Of a stretch of 64,000 nucleotides of DNA, positions 22,333-33,455 are shown piece after piece. This stretch comes from Humulus lupulus (Eukaryota > Streptophyta > Magnoliopsida > Rosales > Cannabaceae). The DNA is taken from NCBI RefSeq assembly GCF_963169125.1, contig NC_084802.1:20305107-20369106 (forward strand), written 5' to 3'. A model generated the notes under the pieces. That model saw only the letters and a list, made by a program, of their open reading frames with translations. It was not told where the DNA came from and ran no database searches. Within the stretch, counting starts at the first letter, position 1, and each line of letters begins with the position of its first letter. Made by a program: the position numbers and the translations under genes.

Positions 22333-22696
22333 ATATCAAGAATCCTAAAACCTTATCTTCCTCTCTCTTCCCTCTCTCTCCATCTCTCTCTTTCATTCTC
22401 ACAAAATCCTCCCTCAAACCTACCGATTTGTATGATCTTCTTGTCAAAATCATTGTTAGCCATCTCCATTGTCTCTGTGAAGTCGCCAATATCAAAGGCA
22501 ACATCCATTTTGAGAATTTTTGGAGGAGAAAAACCATGGGTAATAAGATTGTTCATTTTATGTGTTGGGTATTATTTGTTTACAATTTTTTTTTGCTATT
22601 TTGAACAGATCTGAGCCTATATAGGTGTGTTTTTTGGATTTTTTAGAGAGATTCCACGATCTGCGTTTTCCTGGGTTTTCTGCAACTTTTTTGCTT

Positions 22697-23020
22697 GATA
22701 GGAGCTCGATACCGATTCGATAGGGGCTCGATGGTATGTAGAAGAAGGATCTTTTATGAGCTCGATGTTGCTCAATATAGTTTGATTATAGCTCGATAGT
22801 TTTAGGCTTTGTTGCTCTATTGTTCTCGATAAGGGTTCGATTGGATCCTAGAATATTTGGTGTAGTTGTTTTCTCGATATGTGCTCAATAGGGTTCGATG
22901 AAGGTTTTGGTTAGGTTTTATGTTCAGTTTAAGAAATTTTAGCTCGCTACGAACTTGATGAGAGCTTGACGATGGGCTCGATGGCAACTCGATAGAGTTC
23001 GATTGAAGCTCGATAATGTT
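22697..23020 (+). repeat. CTCGAT-motif cluster 1 (upstream of transposase)
   Basis: A degenerate motif GCTCGATA or GTTCGATA recurs every 15-40 bases, for example GAGCTCGATACCGATTCGAT, ATAGCTCGATAG, GGTTCGATTGG, GAAGCTCGATAATG. It lies just before the transposase coding region, on the sense strand of that gene. Confidence 0.85.
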
Positions 23021-23087
23021 CTTTTTTCATGAATTTATGAAAAATTGATAGTTTTTTTTACAATTTCAATGTTTTTTTTTCCAACAC

Positions 23088-25565
23088 AGGTTCCATTGTC
23101 TACGTTTTTGTATCCTACAATGGTGTTTGGGAGTTACAAGGGAATAAATGGATACTCAAGGACCCTCAATGCATGGTGATACTGATGGAGGATACTGTAA
23201 CGTACTTGCAACTTCTTGACATATTGCACAAGTAACATAAAGTTGATAAACAAATATATGGGTTGAAATTGGAGGTTCCTTATACATGCGGCGACCAACC
23301 GTTTACACCCATTCATGTTGAAAGTGATCTTGGTGTCCATGCATTCTTAGGAGTAACATCAAAGAAAGGTTAGCCTTGTGTGTCACTCTTGTTAAAAAGA
23401 TTGTCATTGCAGATCCATATTCCACTCCCGGACCTGAGGGAGCAGCTAATACTTTAGGATGTCCTATTGGTGACCTGAGGGACAACCAGTATGAGTACAA
23501 CCCCTATGTGAATGACGATCCAGTAGCTAAACATAATGAGGACTCATGATACAATTCATAGGCATATTATAGTGCAGAAGTGTTGATTGACATGCCTGAT
23601 GATTTACAAGTCGAACAAGCACAAGAACAGCCAATACGTCCTATTGCATGGGCGAACCCACCAAGTCAAGGACGTCGAACACCTGGGACCAGCTCTAGTC
23701 ATCCTGGTGGAACAGAACATAACAATACAGGGAACATTCCAATATGTTCAACAGAAGATCACAGAAAATGGAGTGCTCCCATGTTTACAAAAGAAGATAT
23801 CATGGCTTCTAGTCGATTTGAAACACTCTCATCCGGTGTACCGTTGGGAGAACTACACCTTGGGAAGAATTTTGAGAACAAGATGGAATTTAAAACCAAA
23901 GAGACTCTCTTTGCAGTGAAGAATAATTTTTAGTTTATGGTTAAGAAGTCTGGTACTGATGAGTTGTATATCACCTGCAAGGATGCAGATTGTGGTTGGA
24001 GAATTAGAGGGGGAAAAGTAGCGCGATTAGAGATATTTGAGATCACCATTTATAATAGTGTACATACATTCTCACTAGAATTGAGACAGAAAGACCACCG
24101 TCAAGCAACACCTTGGGTCATTGGGCACCTTATCAAGAACAAATATGCTACTGATGGCACTAGCTACCCAGCAAACAACATAAAGGAGGATATGAAAAAT
24201 AATTTTGGGATCGATATGAGTTATATGAAGGCTTGGAGATGCAGAGAAAAGGCACTCGGTCATGTCAGGGGGAGACCTAAAGAATTGTACTCCAAGTTAC
24301 CTTCTTACTTGTACATGTTGCAGCAAAAGAATCTAGGTACAATAACTTATTTTTGTCACAGAAGACAGTCGCTTTCTTTACTTTTTCTACTCGCTTGGAG
24401 TTTGTAGAAGGGGATTTACATCATGTCGTCCTGTTATATGTGTGGATGACACTTTCTTGAAGTCAAGGTATGGTGGCCACATGTTGTGTGCTGTCGCATT
24501 GGATGCGAATAACCACATTTATCCAATTGCATCCGTGATTGTTGACAGTGAGAATCATGCTTCTTGGAAGTATTTCATGATGAAATTGAAGGAAGCCATT
24601 GGAGTTGTAGATAATCTGGCTTTTGTATTAGACAGGAATGCTAGCATTATTCATGCTCTTGAGTTGGTCTTCCCTGATGCCTACCACAGTGCATGCTACC
24701 ATCACATAAGTATGAATGTAATCGCTAAATTCAAGACTGAACACTGTCACAAGGAGATGTGGAATGCAGCATATGCATTTCGGAAGTCAAAATTTCACAG
24801 GTTCTTCAACAATATAAACCAAATGGATCCTACCATAGCTCAATATCTTGAGGGCATTGGCTTCGATAAGTGGACTCGTGCTTACTTTCCTGGGAATTGA
24901 TACAATGTAATGGCAAGCAACTACGCTGAAAGTTTCAACAATAAAACAGAGACGCAAGAACCTTCCTCATCACTACTTTTGTGGAATTCATTCGTTTCAC
25001 AAATCATTCATGGTTTTCTGCGCGTCGTGAGGAGGTAGAGAAGTGCACATCCAAATTAGCAACAATATATGAGAAAGATGTCTCAAGCATTGCAGATGAT
25101 GCAAGGTACTTGAAAGTCCATCCTCTTGGACAGTTCGAATTTCATGTGGTGGACCCAGAAGGTGATGGTGAGGTGAATTTGATGACCAAATGATGCTCCT
25201 GTGGCATGTTTCAAATAATGAGTTACCCTTGTGTTCATGGTGTGGCTACGGCCATCATGCGCGGTGTCAACATTTACTCACTATGTTCCCCGTATTACAC
25301 TACTGAGATGTGGAGGGATTCTTACAAAGAAACAATTTACCCAACTGGCAACCAGGATGATTGGGAAGTTCCCGAGAACATAGAGAAAATGCAAGTTGGG
25401 GTTCCCGTTGAAAAACAACCAGTTGGTTGACCGAAGAAGAAAAAGGTGGGAAGAAGGAAGACAAACCGCACTCCATCGACTGGCGAAATCATTCGCAAAG
25501 AGCGCAAGTGTAGTATGTGTGGTGTTCTTGGCCACAATAAGGCCACATGCAAAGCTAGGCTATAA
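23088..25565 (+). pseudogene. MULE transposase (MuDR domain, DDE core, SWIM, CCHC), broken
   Basis: N-terminal part (about 23098-23520) matches the usual MULE start (YNGVW, then ADPYSTPGPEGAANTLG). The MuDR DNA-binding domain is about 23850-24290 (MEFKTKETLFAVKNNF, stop, then KKSGTDELYITC). The DDE core shows VCVDDTFLKSRYGG (first D), VLDRNASIIHALELVFPDA (second D) and SNYAESFN (E). Then follow a SWIM zinc finger (CSCGMFQIMSYPCVHG, about 25196-25245) and a terminal knuckle CSMCGVLGHNKATC (about 25508-25550). Lesions: several stops before 23580, TAG at 23931-23933, a frameshift near 24350, another near 24945, and TGA at 25191-25193. The gene once catalysed cut-and-paste transposition; this copy is dead. 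The start is uncertain because an upstream intron is likely. Confidence 0.9.
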
Positions 25566-25654
25566 ACTATTTTTTTCTCATTTGGACTTGCTGTATTAAT
25601 AACCTAGATTGTTTTACCTTCATTTTTCTTAAAAGTTATTAGAAGCTTAATGTA

Positions 25655-25945
25655 AACTCGATGGGCTCGATTGTAGCTCAATGTGAACTCGATAGTAGCT
25701 CGATATGAACTCGATAATATGTATATTAGCTTCTAAACTTACTTCAAATCTTAATTCGATAATAATTTGATAAGGGTTCGATATAACTCGATAGTAGTTC
25801 GATATGGCTCGATATTAGTTCAATAACAGCTAGATAATGGATATGAAAATGATATTGCTCAATTAAAGCTCGATATTAGTTCGATAACAGTTTGATATAG
25901 CTCAATATTAGTTCGATAATGTTCGATATAGCTCGATAACAGCCA
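25655..25945 (+). repeat. CTCGAT-motif cluster 2 (3' of transposase)
   Basis: The same motif recurs densely after the transposase stop: AACTCGATGGGCTCGATTG, GTAGCTCGATATGAACTCGA, ATAGTTCGATATGGCTCGAT, AAGCTCGATATTAGTTCGAT. It again lies on the sense strand of the transposase gene, in what should be its 3' untranslated region, and ends about 60 bases before the last exon of the convergent Ulp1 gene. Confidence 0.85.
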
Positions 25946-26010
25946 TATGAAAGTTACAAAAAATGTGAACAAAAAACTATACATGTAAAGACCCTGTATA
26001 TATACAATCA

Positions 26011-29000
26011 TCAAGGTAACAAATTTTGATACCACAAGTATGTGGTCCACTTGTTCTTGAACACCTCTATATTTTCATCACAGACGATTTCCAATGGAAG
26101 GTTGGCCATGAGATGCTCAATATGCTTGACAACATACACACCACAATCCCCACTGTAAAAAAAAATGTAAACATTAAGTGTACAATACTATAAGTTTAGT
26201 AAGAAACAAATATAGTATAAAAATGATGTTTGTTACCTTCTCTTTGACTGAGTGAGCTCGTGTTTCTGTTTGCGATGCCATTTGAATGGATGCGGCCTCT
26301 TTCCTGCTGCAAGAATCTTCAACATCAAGCTATCAGTGAGCAGTTTCCTATGCCTCAACAGATAAGGAATCAAAAAGCACCATGGATTCATAATTTCCTC
26401 CAGCTTTGTGTCACTAATCACTGAGTTGTTTGAATCATAAACAGTGAGAGCCAATGGCAAGCAATGTTGTTGTTCATAGTTCTGGCACCAATATACATCC
26501 TCAACTCCTTCCCAAGGTGCTAGAAACTGCTGCTCGATGCCGGTCAACATGGACATAACGCCAGAATCCCACGTGTACTTTGTTTTGTCGGCAATTTTCT
26601 TGTACTGATCATATCGGGCAGGTATCACTTGTGAGAAATAAATGTTCATCACAACTGCATTATATCGATATATATTGGGAAAATACTTGTGACACATACG
26701 AAGAATGTGTTCTTCCGCATCAATATGCTATAAAGAGAGTACGATATAAAAAGTTAGCAAAGACCATCATAAATGGGTAAAAAATGATGCATAAACGAAT
26801 AAATTGAGTTCTCATCGAGCACTATCGAGCTTATATCGAACTAAACATTGAGCTCATCGAGTCCATATCGAGCTCCATCAAGCTCATATTGAGCTATTCT
26901 CAGACGACAAACAACACCCCTATCGATCTACTATCGTGCTCCATCGAGCTCACATCGAGCTAATCTCAAACAGTGAACAACAACCCTAGTTTAACACCCC
27001 TATCGATCTACTATCGAGCTCACATCGAGCTAATCTTAAATATTAAACAACAACCCTAGTTTAACATCCTTATCATTCTACTATCGAGCTCCAACGAGCT
27101 CACATCGAGCTAATCTTAAACAGTAAACAACATCCCTAGTTTAACACCCCTATTGATCTAATATCGAGTTCCATCGAGCTCACAGCGAGCTAATCTCAAA
27201 CCGTAAACAACAACCCTAGTTTAACACCCCTATCAATCTACTATCAAGCTCCAGCTAATCTCAAACAGTAAACAACAATCCTAGTTTAACACCCATATCG
27301 AGCCACTATCGAGTTAATACAAACAGAACTTGTAAAATCAAAAATAAAACTTAAATTCTACCACTATCGAGTCATTAGGAATAAATGTCTTACCCCATCA
27401 TTGATCCACGACTGGGGTGTCTTCCACGTCAGAAACCACACTGGACCGTGATTCTCAGTCTTTACATCCCTCAGGGTCTTGTTGGGGAGGTCTCCAAGCA
27501 GCCACTTGGACACTGTCCTATACTGTTTGCGATCTGGCTTCTTGAGAGGGTAACACCTGTGTAGCCTCCTCTTCTGGTGCAGCTGCATCAGTGCGAGGTA
27601 TTTTCCTTGTGGGATCAGTGTAGTCCTCAAACCAATCTGGCTTGCGTCTTTGGCATCTAGTCCTCTGAAACCGAACCCCAACAACACCCTCACGGTTGAC
27701 AATAACGACTCCCTGAGTCACAGCATCATGTGTCATAATGATGATAGGAGGCGTGGTTGGATCATCAACATAGTCCAGAGGAATATCCAGTGACTCTGAT
27801 TCTGAATCTTCCTTGGAGCCCCTCAATTTCTCCTTAATAAACGTCAGGATCTGACTGACTGCGCCCGGGATCACTGACTGGTTCTTCATGAGGGTCTCCT
27901 GTCGACCCTCGACTCTGTCCAACTGCTCAATCAAGTCAGCGAGCTCAGGGGCTGAGGGGTTGGGGCTGGGGCTGGGGCTGAGGCTAAGGTTGAGGCTGAG
28001 GCTGGGGCTGGGGCTGTAGCTGGGGCAACAGGAGGGGTGAGACCTACAACCTCCTCCTCCTTCGGGGCAGCATCATCAAATATCTCTGGGACTTTCTCAA
28101 AAGCTGCATCCTCCTCCTCATCAGCCTCCGAGGGATCCTAGCCAAGCCCGCGATAAAGGGGAAGATCTCCATCTGTCAACGACAAATAATAGTCTTTTTC
28201 TGTTGTTCGAGGCTTCAACATCGGAAGGACAATCAACTGCAAACAACATAAAACATTTGGTTAACTCAAATAATCATTAAAGATAAGCATATATATATAT
28301 ATTAAATAATTGTTTTAAGTCAATCAAATATAACTTACATTCTTCTTCGATAACATCGGTGAGATGACAAACTTGGTGAAATCCTTATTCCTCTGATGCG
28401 ATCAACTAAGCATCCTCGGGACGATGTTTCTTGAGCTCGCAACAAACTCCATTGCAAGCTATTGGATAGCCTCATATGCTCAGTACTGTAAGGTCAGGGC
28501 ATAACCATACATACTATACTTGGATTCTTGCTACACCTTGGTATCCTTCTTGTTGTGATAATTGCCATTTTTCTTCACCATGTCCTTCTTACAAGACTGC
28601 AATAGCCTCTTATAAGAGTACTTCCCCCATGGATAGCTGAAGAAGTAGTCTACGTCCTCAACCATCTTCAGAATATCTCGCCATATGTGCAAATTTCCCT
28701 ATATGGCATTCAGAACCCCCTCAACCAACAAACATAGACCAAGCTTGTACACATCTTCCATAATAGTACAAGTCTTGAAAGCATGGTCCACTTGTGAGAG
28801 CTTTACTTTCTCAACATCATTGAAATACTCCTTTATCAACCGGCCGTTGAGATTACGCTCTTCCAACTCTTCTGGTGACGGGAAGGGACTAAAATTCAAC
28901 CTCGTCACCTGGGAAAACTCTCTCATGCCGAATCTACAAGACTTTGACCCCAAGAAGAAATACACTTCATCTTCGTTGTTGTTGGCAATTTTCCTCAACA

Positions 29001-29193
29001 AAAGTTGATCCACCAAAACTTTGGATAAATTAAACTCCGAAGCCAAAAAGAACTGCTTGAAAGGGGATTCCTTAGCCCTTTCTATCAGCCCTAGGTCCAC
29101 AAACCTAGTCTTAATGTGATTTAAAGTGATACTACCCCGATATGTCACTCGACCAGGAAAGTGATCACTAAATGGAACAAGCAACTTAGGCAT
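26011..29193 (-). pseudogene. DUF1985 plus Ulp1 (C48) peptidase gene of the MULE, spliced, broken
   Basis: An exon starting at ATG 29193, after a TTGCAG acceptor, encodes a DUF1985 domain (YRGSITLNHIKTRFVDLGLI, FFLGSKSCRFGMREF). Its continuation to about 28340 has several stops. A middle region (27934-27394) holds WFEDYTDPTRKIPR and FLTWKTPQSWINDG. An intron (27393-26728, GTAAGA...TAG) follows, then an exon 26727-26237 with the Ulp1 core (HIDAEEHILR, LTVYDSNNS, MNPWCFLIPYLLRHRKLL). A short intron (26236-26153) leads to the last exon 26152-26011 with the catalytic-Cys motif GDCGVYVVKHIEHL. Ulp1 proteases cleave SUMO-like tags. The His is followed by Cys (QQHCLP) instead of the usual Trp. Frame changes also occur near 27518-27700. 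Confidence 0.85.
26805..27325 (-). repeat. CTCGAT-motif cluster 3: minisatellite in Ulp1 intron
   Basis: A 66-80-bp unit containing CCCTAGTTTAACACCCCTAT, ACTATCGAGCTC and ACATCGAGCTAATCT is repeated about five times (CCTAG at about 26985, 27055, 27135, 27215 and 27281). It lies almost wholly inside the 666-base intron 26728-27393. Read on the Ulp1 sense strand the motif is again AGCTCGAT. Confidence 0.87.
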
Positions 29194-29277
29194 CTGCAAC
29201 ATGAAAAAAAATTGGTAAGAAAACCATATGTTAAACTGAATCGAGAAAAAATTTCATCAAAAAACTGAAATAAGTTG

Positions 29278-29710
29278 TCATCGAGCTCTATCGAGCTGCA
29301 ACATACCCTATCGAGCAACTATCGAGCCTATCGAGCAATATCAACAACCTAAAACTATAGAGACTATCGAGCCAGTGTCGAGCCTTTCGAGCTAACCAAA
29401 ATATGTCTACATAAATAACCATCGAGCTACAATCAAGTCTAATATCGATCCATTATTGAACCTATCGAACCCTTATAATCTAATACCACAGATCCATTGA
29501 GCCTACTATCAAACCATTATCGAACCTATCAAGCCATTTTTATCTAATGCCATAGATCCATCGAGCTCCTATCGACCCACCATCGAACCATTTAAACTAC
29601 CTTATCGAGCCTACTATCAAACCATAATTTAGCTTATCAAGCTAGTTTCTTATATTGCCATAGATCAATCAAGCTTCTATCGAACCTTCATCGAACCTAT
29701 CAAGCTACTG
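29278..29710 (-). repeat. CTCGAT-motif cluster 4 (upstream of DUF1985 exon)
   Basis: ATCGAGC/ATCGAACC motifs recur: CATCGAGCTCTATCGAGCTG, CTATCGAGCCTATCGAGCAA, ATCGACCCACCATCGAACC, CTTCTATCGAACCTTCATCG. Read on minus, the sense strand of the Ulp1 gene, this is again GCTCGATA/GGTTCGATA. Cluster 1 near the other end has the mirror-image orientation. Confidence 0.85.
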
Positions 29711-30103
29711 GTTCAAACCCAGAAAAAACTACAGAAAAACTCAGACCTAAGAATTGTCATACCCATTCCACACCACCGGATTCAATGGGATCAATACAAC
29801 AATAATCATCACGAGGGTTCAAGAATTTACCTTAATGAGAATATGGGTTCAATTTATGGGTTTGATGGGTTCGACGTCATGGGTTTCGAGCTTCGTTGCC
29901 GTTGTTGGTTCGACAGGTTCGACGGATTCTGGGTGGCCGACTTCGGAGATTAGAAAGAGAGAGGGTGAGATCGATTCTGGGTTTTGTTTTTTGAGTTTTG
30001 GCTTCGGTTTGGGTTTGGGTTTCGAGGATTGAGAGCAACAAAGAGATAGAGAGAGTGTGAGAGAGTGAGAGAGTTTGTGGGGGAAAAAATTTGGGTGGGA
30101 AAA

Positions 30104-30221
30104 AATGAGAGGGGTATTTTTGGTACTTGGTGAAAGTTTAGCACCAGTTTGAAAAAAAAAATTAGTGTTGGTATTATTTAGTAATTATACACACTATTAT
30201 GCATAATTAGTGAAATTTCCC
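30104..30221 (-). repeat. Right terminal inverted repeat of the MULE
   Basis: The reverse complement of this stretch aligns with 22217-22332 over its whole length, including the blocks GATGCTAAAC/GGTGCTAAAC and AAAATACCCCTC. It ends at CCC, directly followed by the ATCTATAA target copy. Confidence 0.88.
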
Positions 30222-30229
30222 ATCTATAA

Positions 30230-31158
30230 TTATATTATAGATTTGAGCTCAATAACTATTCAGTCCCAGAATTAACCCTTAAAGGAACCAATATTCTATC
30301 CGTTTGGAAAGCATGAATTCTCATATTGTAAAATCATGTTCTCTTCCATTCAAGATATTCAATCTCCAAAACAAAAGTCACTAGCCTCATTATATTAAGA
30401 AACATTAACGAATGAATCAAAAGATCCAATAAACATGAACAAGAGTTCATGACTATTCAGGATTTAAATTGATCTACAAATGATCATCTTTTAAGAAATA
30501 AATTAAATCTTTATGGAAAATTGTAAGTTTATAAAGAAATTAATTCACATTGGTACTGTCATATATAATCATAATTATATATAAAGTACATTTACCAAGA
30601 TGTCTATCCACATCAGTAATTTGAATCAAGATTACTTGCATCCAACTATATGCTTAGTAAACCGTACTAGCAACCATTCATTAAAGATTTCGTACTTTAA
30701 TATGTTGCTGATTATTTTATTCGTTATATATGATCTTAATTCTCTCGTACGCATATAAGATCATATTCTCATAAATGAATGTGGAATTTTATGATATTTA
30801 TATAAATTATTCATGCAATTATTTCGATAATCAAATATGATAAAATTGTACTTTTATTTAAATTAATAAAAATATATTTTCACATGCTTTTAGGGACTCT
30901 AATAAGTTTCACCTGCCATTAAATTAAAAAAAACAAAAATTATTCCATTTTCTTTTTTCCATGTAACAAACAAACCCGTTTTAGAGCTTCATACTAGTTT
31001 ACCTTAGGTGTGGGCAGGTGATTCTTGAGAAGCCTGGGACGGATCCCCACCCAAAACTTAGATCTGCTCAAGAACCCAGTCATATTGTCGTTGTTGAAAC
31101 CCCTGCTTCACCGTCCTTGCCATGTCATTGTTGAAATCCCTCCCACCTAGATGTGTCA
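30230..31158. other. Spacer, no gene seen
   Basis: AT-rich up to about 30900. The last 150 bases are less AT-rich (for example AGAAGCCTGGGACGGATCCC). They join smoothly, across the solo LTR, to 33456-33560 (GCTGAGATTCGACAACC), so they were one sequence before the insertion. I could not identify that sequence. Confidence 0.6.
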
Positions 31159-31163
31159 CCCAG

Positions 31164-33450
31164 TGTAACGACCCCAAATTCACTAATGAGGCTTAAGGGC
31201 CTTGATTAGTGTGCCGGGAGGGCATCATTGGGTTAAATGTGATTTGAATGATTTTATTGATTTAAATGCATAATTGTATGATTATATTGGTGTTAATATG
31301 ATATATATATGGTATTTGTGAGAACCACATTATTATGTGGGTAGGTTTGCAGAGGACGACTCGAGGCGATCCTAGGGCTAGATAGCGGGAAAAGTCACAA
31401 TGGGGCTTAGCAGTTGACTTTGGATAAGTCAGGGGTATTTTAGGTACCGGGTAGTTATTTAGATTATTGGGTTATGAAAATAAATATATGGAGATATATT
31501 TGAGGTTAGGGAGTCTAGGCGGGAATATTGGGGAATTTTACCGTTTTGCCCTCGGGGGACGTTTCCGGCACCCCGAGCCTCGGGATTGACTTAACGGGAT
31601 AAGGTTAGGCTAAATTTTAAGGAAAACAGTAGAACAGAAAATTAGACCGACTCTTTATTCTCAGCCTTATCTCTCTATTCTCTCTCAAGGAAAACACAAG
31701 GAAAAACACTGAAAATCTTAGGGGAAATTCAGTTGGAATTCAGTGGATTGAAGGAGTGATTTAGAGGCTTAGCTCAAGAATCAACCAGGGAACTTAATCA
31801 GTACTAAGGTAAGCATTGAATTCCCTTCTTTGTGGTTAGAAATTCTGAGTTTTGGCTGGGTATTGAGATAATTGTAATTTTGATGTTAAGAGCAGAATTA
31901 AGGTGGAAAAGCTTGGGAATTGACTTGGATTCTGCTTAGAGAAGGAGTTCAGCTGAAGAGGTAAGCTATAATTAATGGTTTAGAAGCTTAAATTCGAGTT
32001 TTTCATGGCTGGTTGGGTGTTTTGAAGTTCTTGAGTTTCAGGAATTGAAAAGATATTTTAATGTGTGTTGGGCTGGGTTTTTCTGTTGAATTATGATGCT
32101 AAAGTCATCTTAAAAGTATTGGAAGTGGTTGCTATTGGATTAGGGAACTTTGGGATGATCTTGGGTAAGGTTAAAGGGTTGGAAATGGTGGAATTTCTGG
32201 GCTCGAAGGGAAGAGCCGCGGCTCTGTTCTAGAGCGCTGTGGCCCTAGGATGAAGATGAGCCAAGAGGGCTCGGTCAGGGGTGAGCGCCGCGGCGCCCAA
32301 AGCAAGGGCCGCGATGCGTGTCTTCTTCCAGGGAGGCCTTAAGTTTTGTTTTAGGGCAGGGCCAAGGCTAGGCTTCAAGGGTCGCAGCCCTTAGATGCAT
32401 ACTTGAACGTTTAGGGTTCTAAAGCACGGGAATCTAGCCTAGAGTGCTCGGGATCAATTTCATCACCGTGCTTGGTGGAATTTGGTTTCCCGAAAGTTAG
32501 TTCTGTATCCGGAAACCCTTATCTGAATATTAATGGAACCCTATATCTTGGTTGTGACTAGGTGTTGAGGCTAGGGCTCGAGAACGGATCGTGCTTGAGA
32601 AGTGTTGCTCGTAAACAGTAACTACAAAGATCAAAGGTAAGAAAATTGCACCTGGTTGTACATCTGTAATGGGATTAAAGGTTCCCTATTGTGAATGCTT
32701 GAAAGGATGGTATTATGCCATGCAAGCTAATTAGTGAACCAACGGCCTAAGGGTGCCAAGGGTTACACTAGCACACAGGGCGCGACTTGACCACTGGTAG
32801 CCGTAGACAGCTTAATATGCACTGAGCTCGGTTTAAGTGGGCCGGAGTCAGTGGGGTAAACAGAGGGTGCGGCCTAAGTTGTCGGCCCTGATTAGTATGT
32901 GACTTGAATGTTATAAGTGATTAATTGTATTCCTGAATCTGAATATATGATGATTGGTTAATGTGAATTATTTGGTGAAAGATCATTCTTAGTGAATTTA
33001 CTAATTGTTATTATTGTTGTGTTGCACATTGTGTTTTCTTGCTGGGCCTTGGCTCACGGGTGCTACATGGTGCAGGTAAAGGCAAGGGCAAGCTTGATCA
33101 TCCCTGACTTGGAGTGCTCTGCGAGCTGAATGTACATGACCAGCTGCTCAGCCGCCACAGTTGAGGTTTAGGCAGGGACGCGACACCCAGAGGTGTTCAT
33201 TTTGCCTTAGTATGGCTGTCAACAGTCTGTATTTCAGAGAGTCTGTAATCCAACTTTTAAACTCTATTTCTTATGGGATCCCATGTATATAACAGTTTGA
33301 TTATATAAAATGTAATTTTTGAGACCAAAACCTTTTTAACCCTAGCTCATACATATTTAGTGACACATTTTTAAATTAATGACTTAATTAGCAAGTCTTG
33401 CACCTTTAAAAGTACACAGTGTAGCGGTCTTGGCTATCCAGGGCGTTACA
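31164..33450 (+). mobile_element. Solo LTR (2287 bp), same family as 13361-15787
   Basis: Starts TGTAACGACCCCAAATTC and ends CCAGGGCGTTACA, with CCCAG directly repeated on both sides (31159-31163 and 33451-33455). No coding region or second LTR is present. It shares with the other solo LTR the blocks CTTGGCTCACGGGTGCTACA and GGTGCAGGTAAAGG (about 33048-33080), AAAGGTAAGAAAATTGCACC (about 32634) and the central GC-rich block (about 32205-32400, GAGCCGCGGCTC and GAGCGCCGCGGCGCCC). The shared CAG/GTAAAG and AAG/GTAAGA strings look like splice donors. Confidence 0.87.
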
Positions 33451-33455
33451 CCCAG

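Larger units (their letters stand above)
22217..30221. mobile_element. MULE (Mutator-like transposon) with Ulp1 gene, Kaonashi type
   Basis: 8005 bp with long imperfect terminal inverted repeats (about 117 bp). ATCTATAA is directly repeated on both sides (22209-22216 and 30222-30229); Mutator elements usually make 9-bp duplications, and 8 bp match exactly here. Inside, a MuDR/MULE transposase runs on plus and a DUF1985 plus Ulp1 peptidase gene on minus, converging near 25.6-26.0 kb. MULEs carrying Ulp1-like genes are known in plants (the Kaonashi group). Both genes are interrupted by stops or frameshifts, so this copy is not autonomous. Confidence 0.92.

Noticed and set aside
26805..27325. 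CRISPR-like array
   Set aside because: The repeats are 66-80-bp minisatellite units without unique spacers of constant length, in a plant transposon intron.
31164..33450. DNA transposon with TGTAACG...CGTTACA inverted ends
   Set aside because: The short inverted ends are the normal TG...CA ends of an LTR; the 5-bp duplication and similarity to the other solo LTR support LTR origin.
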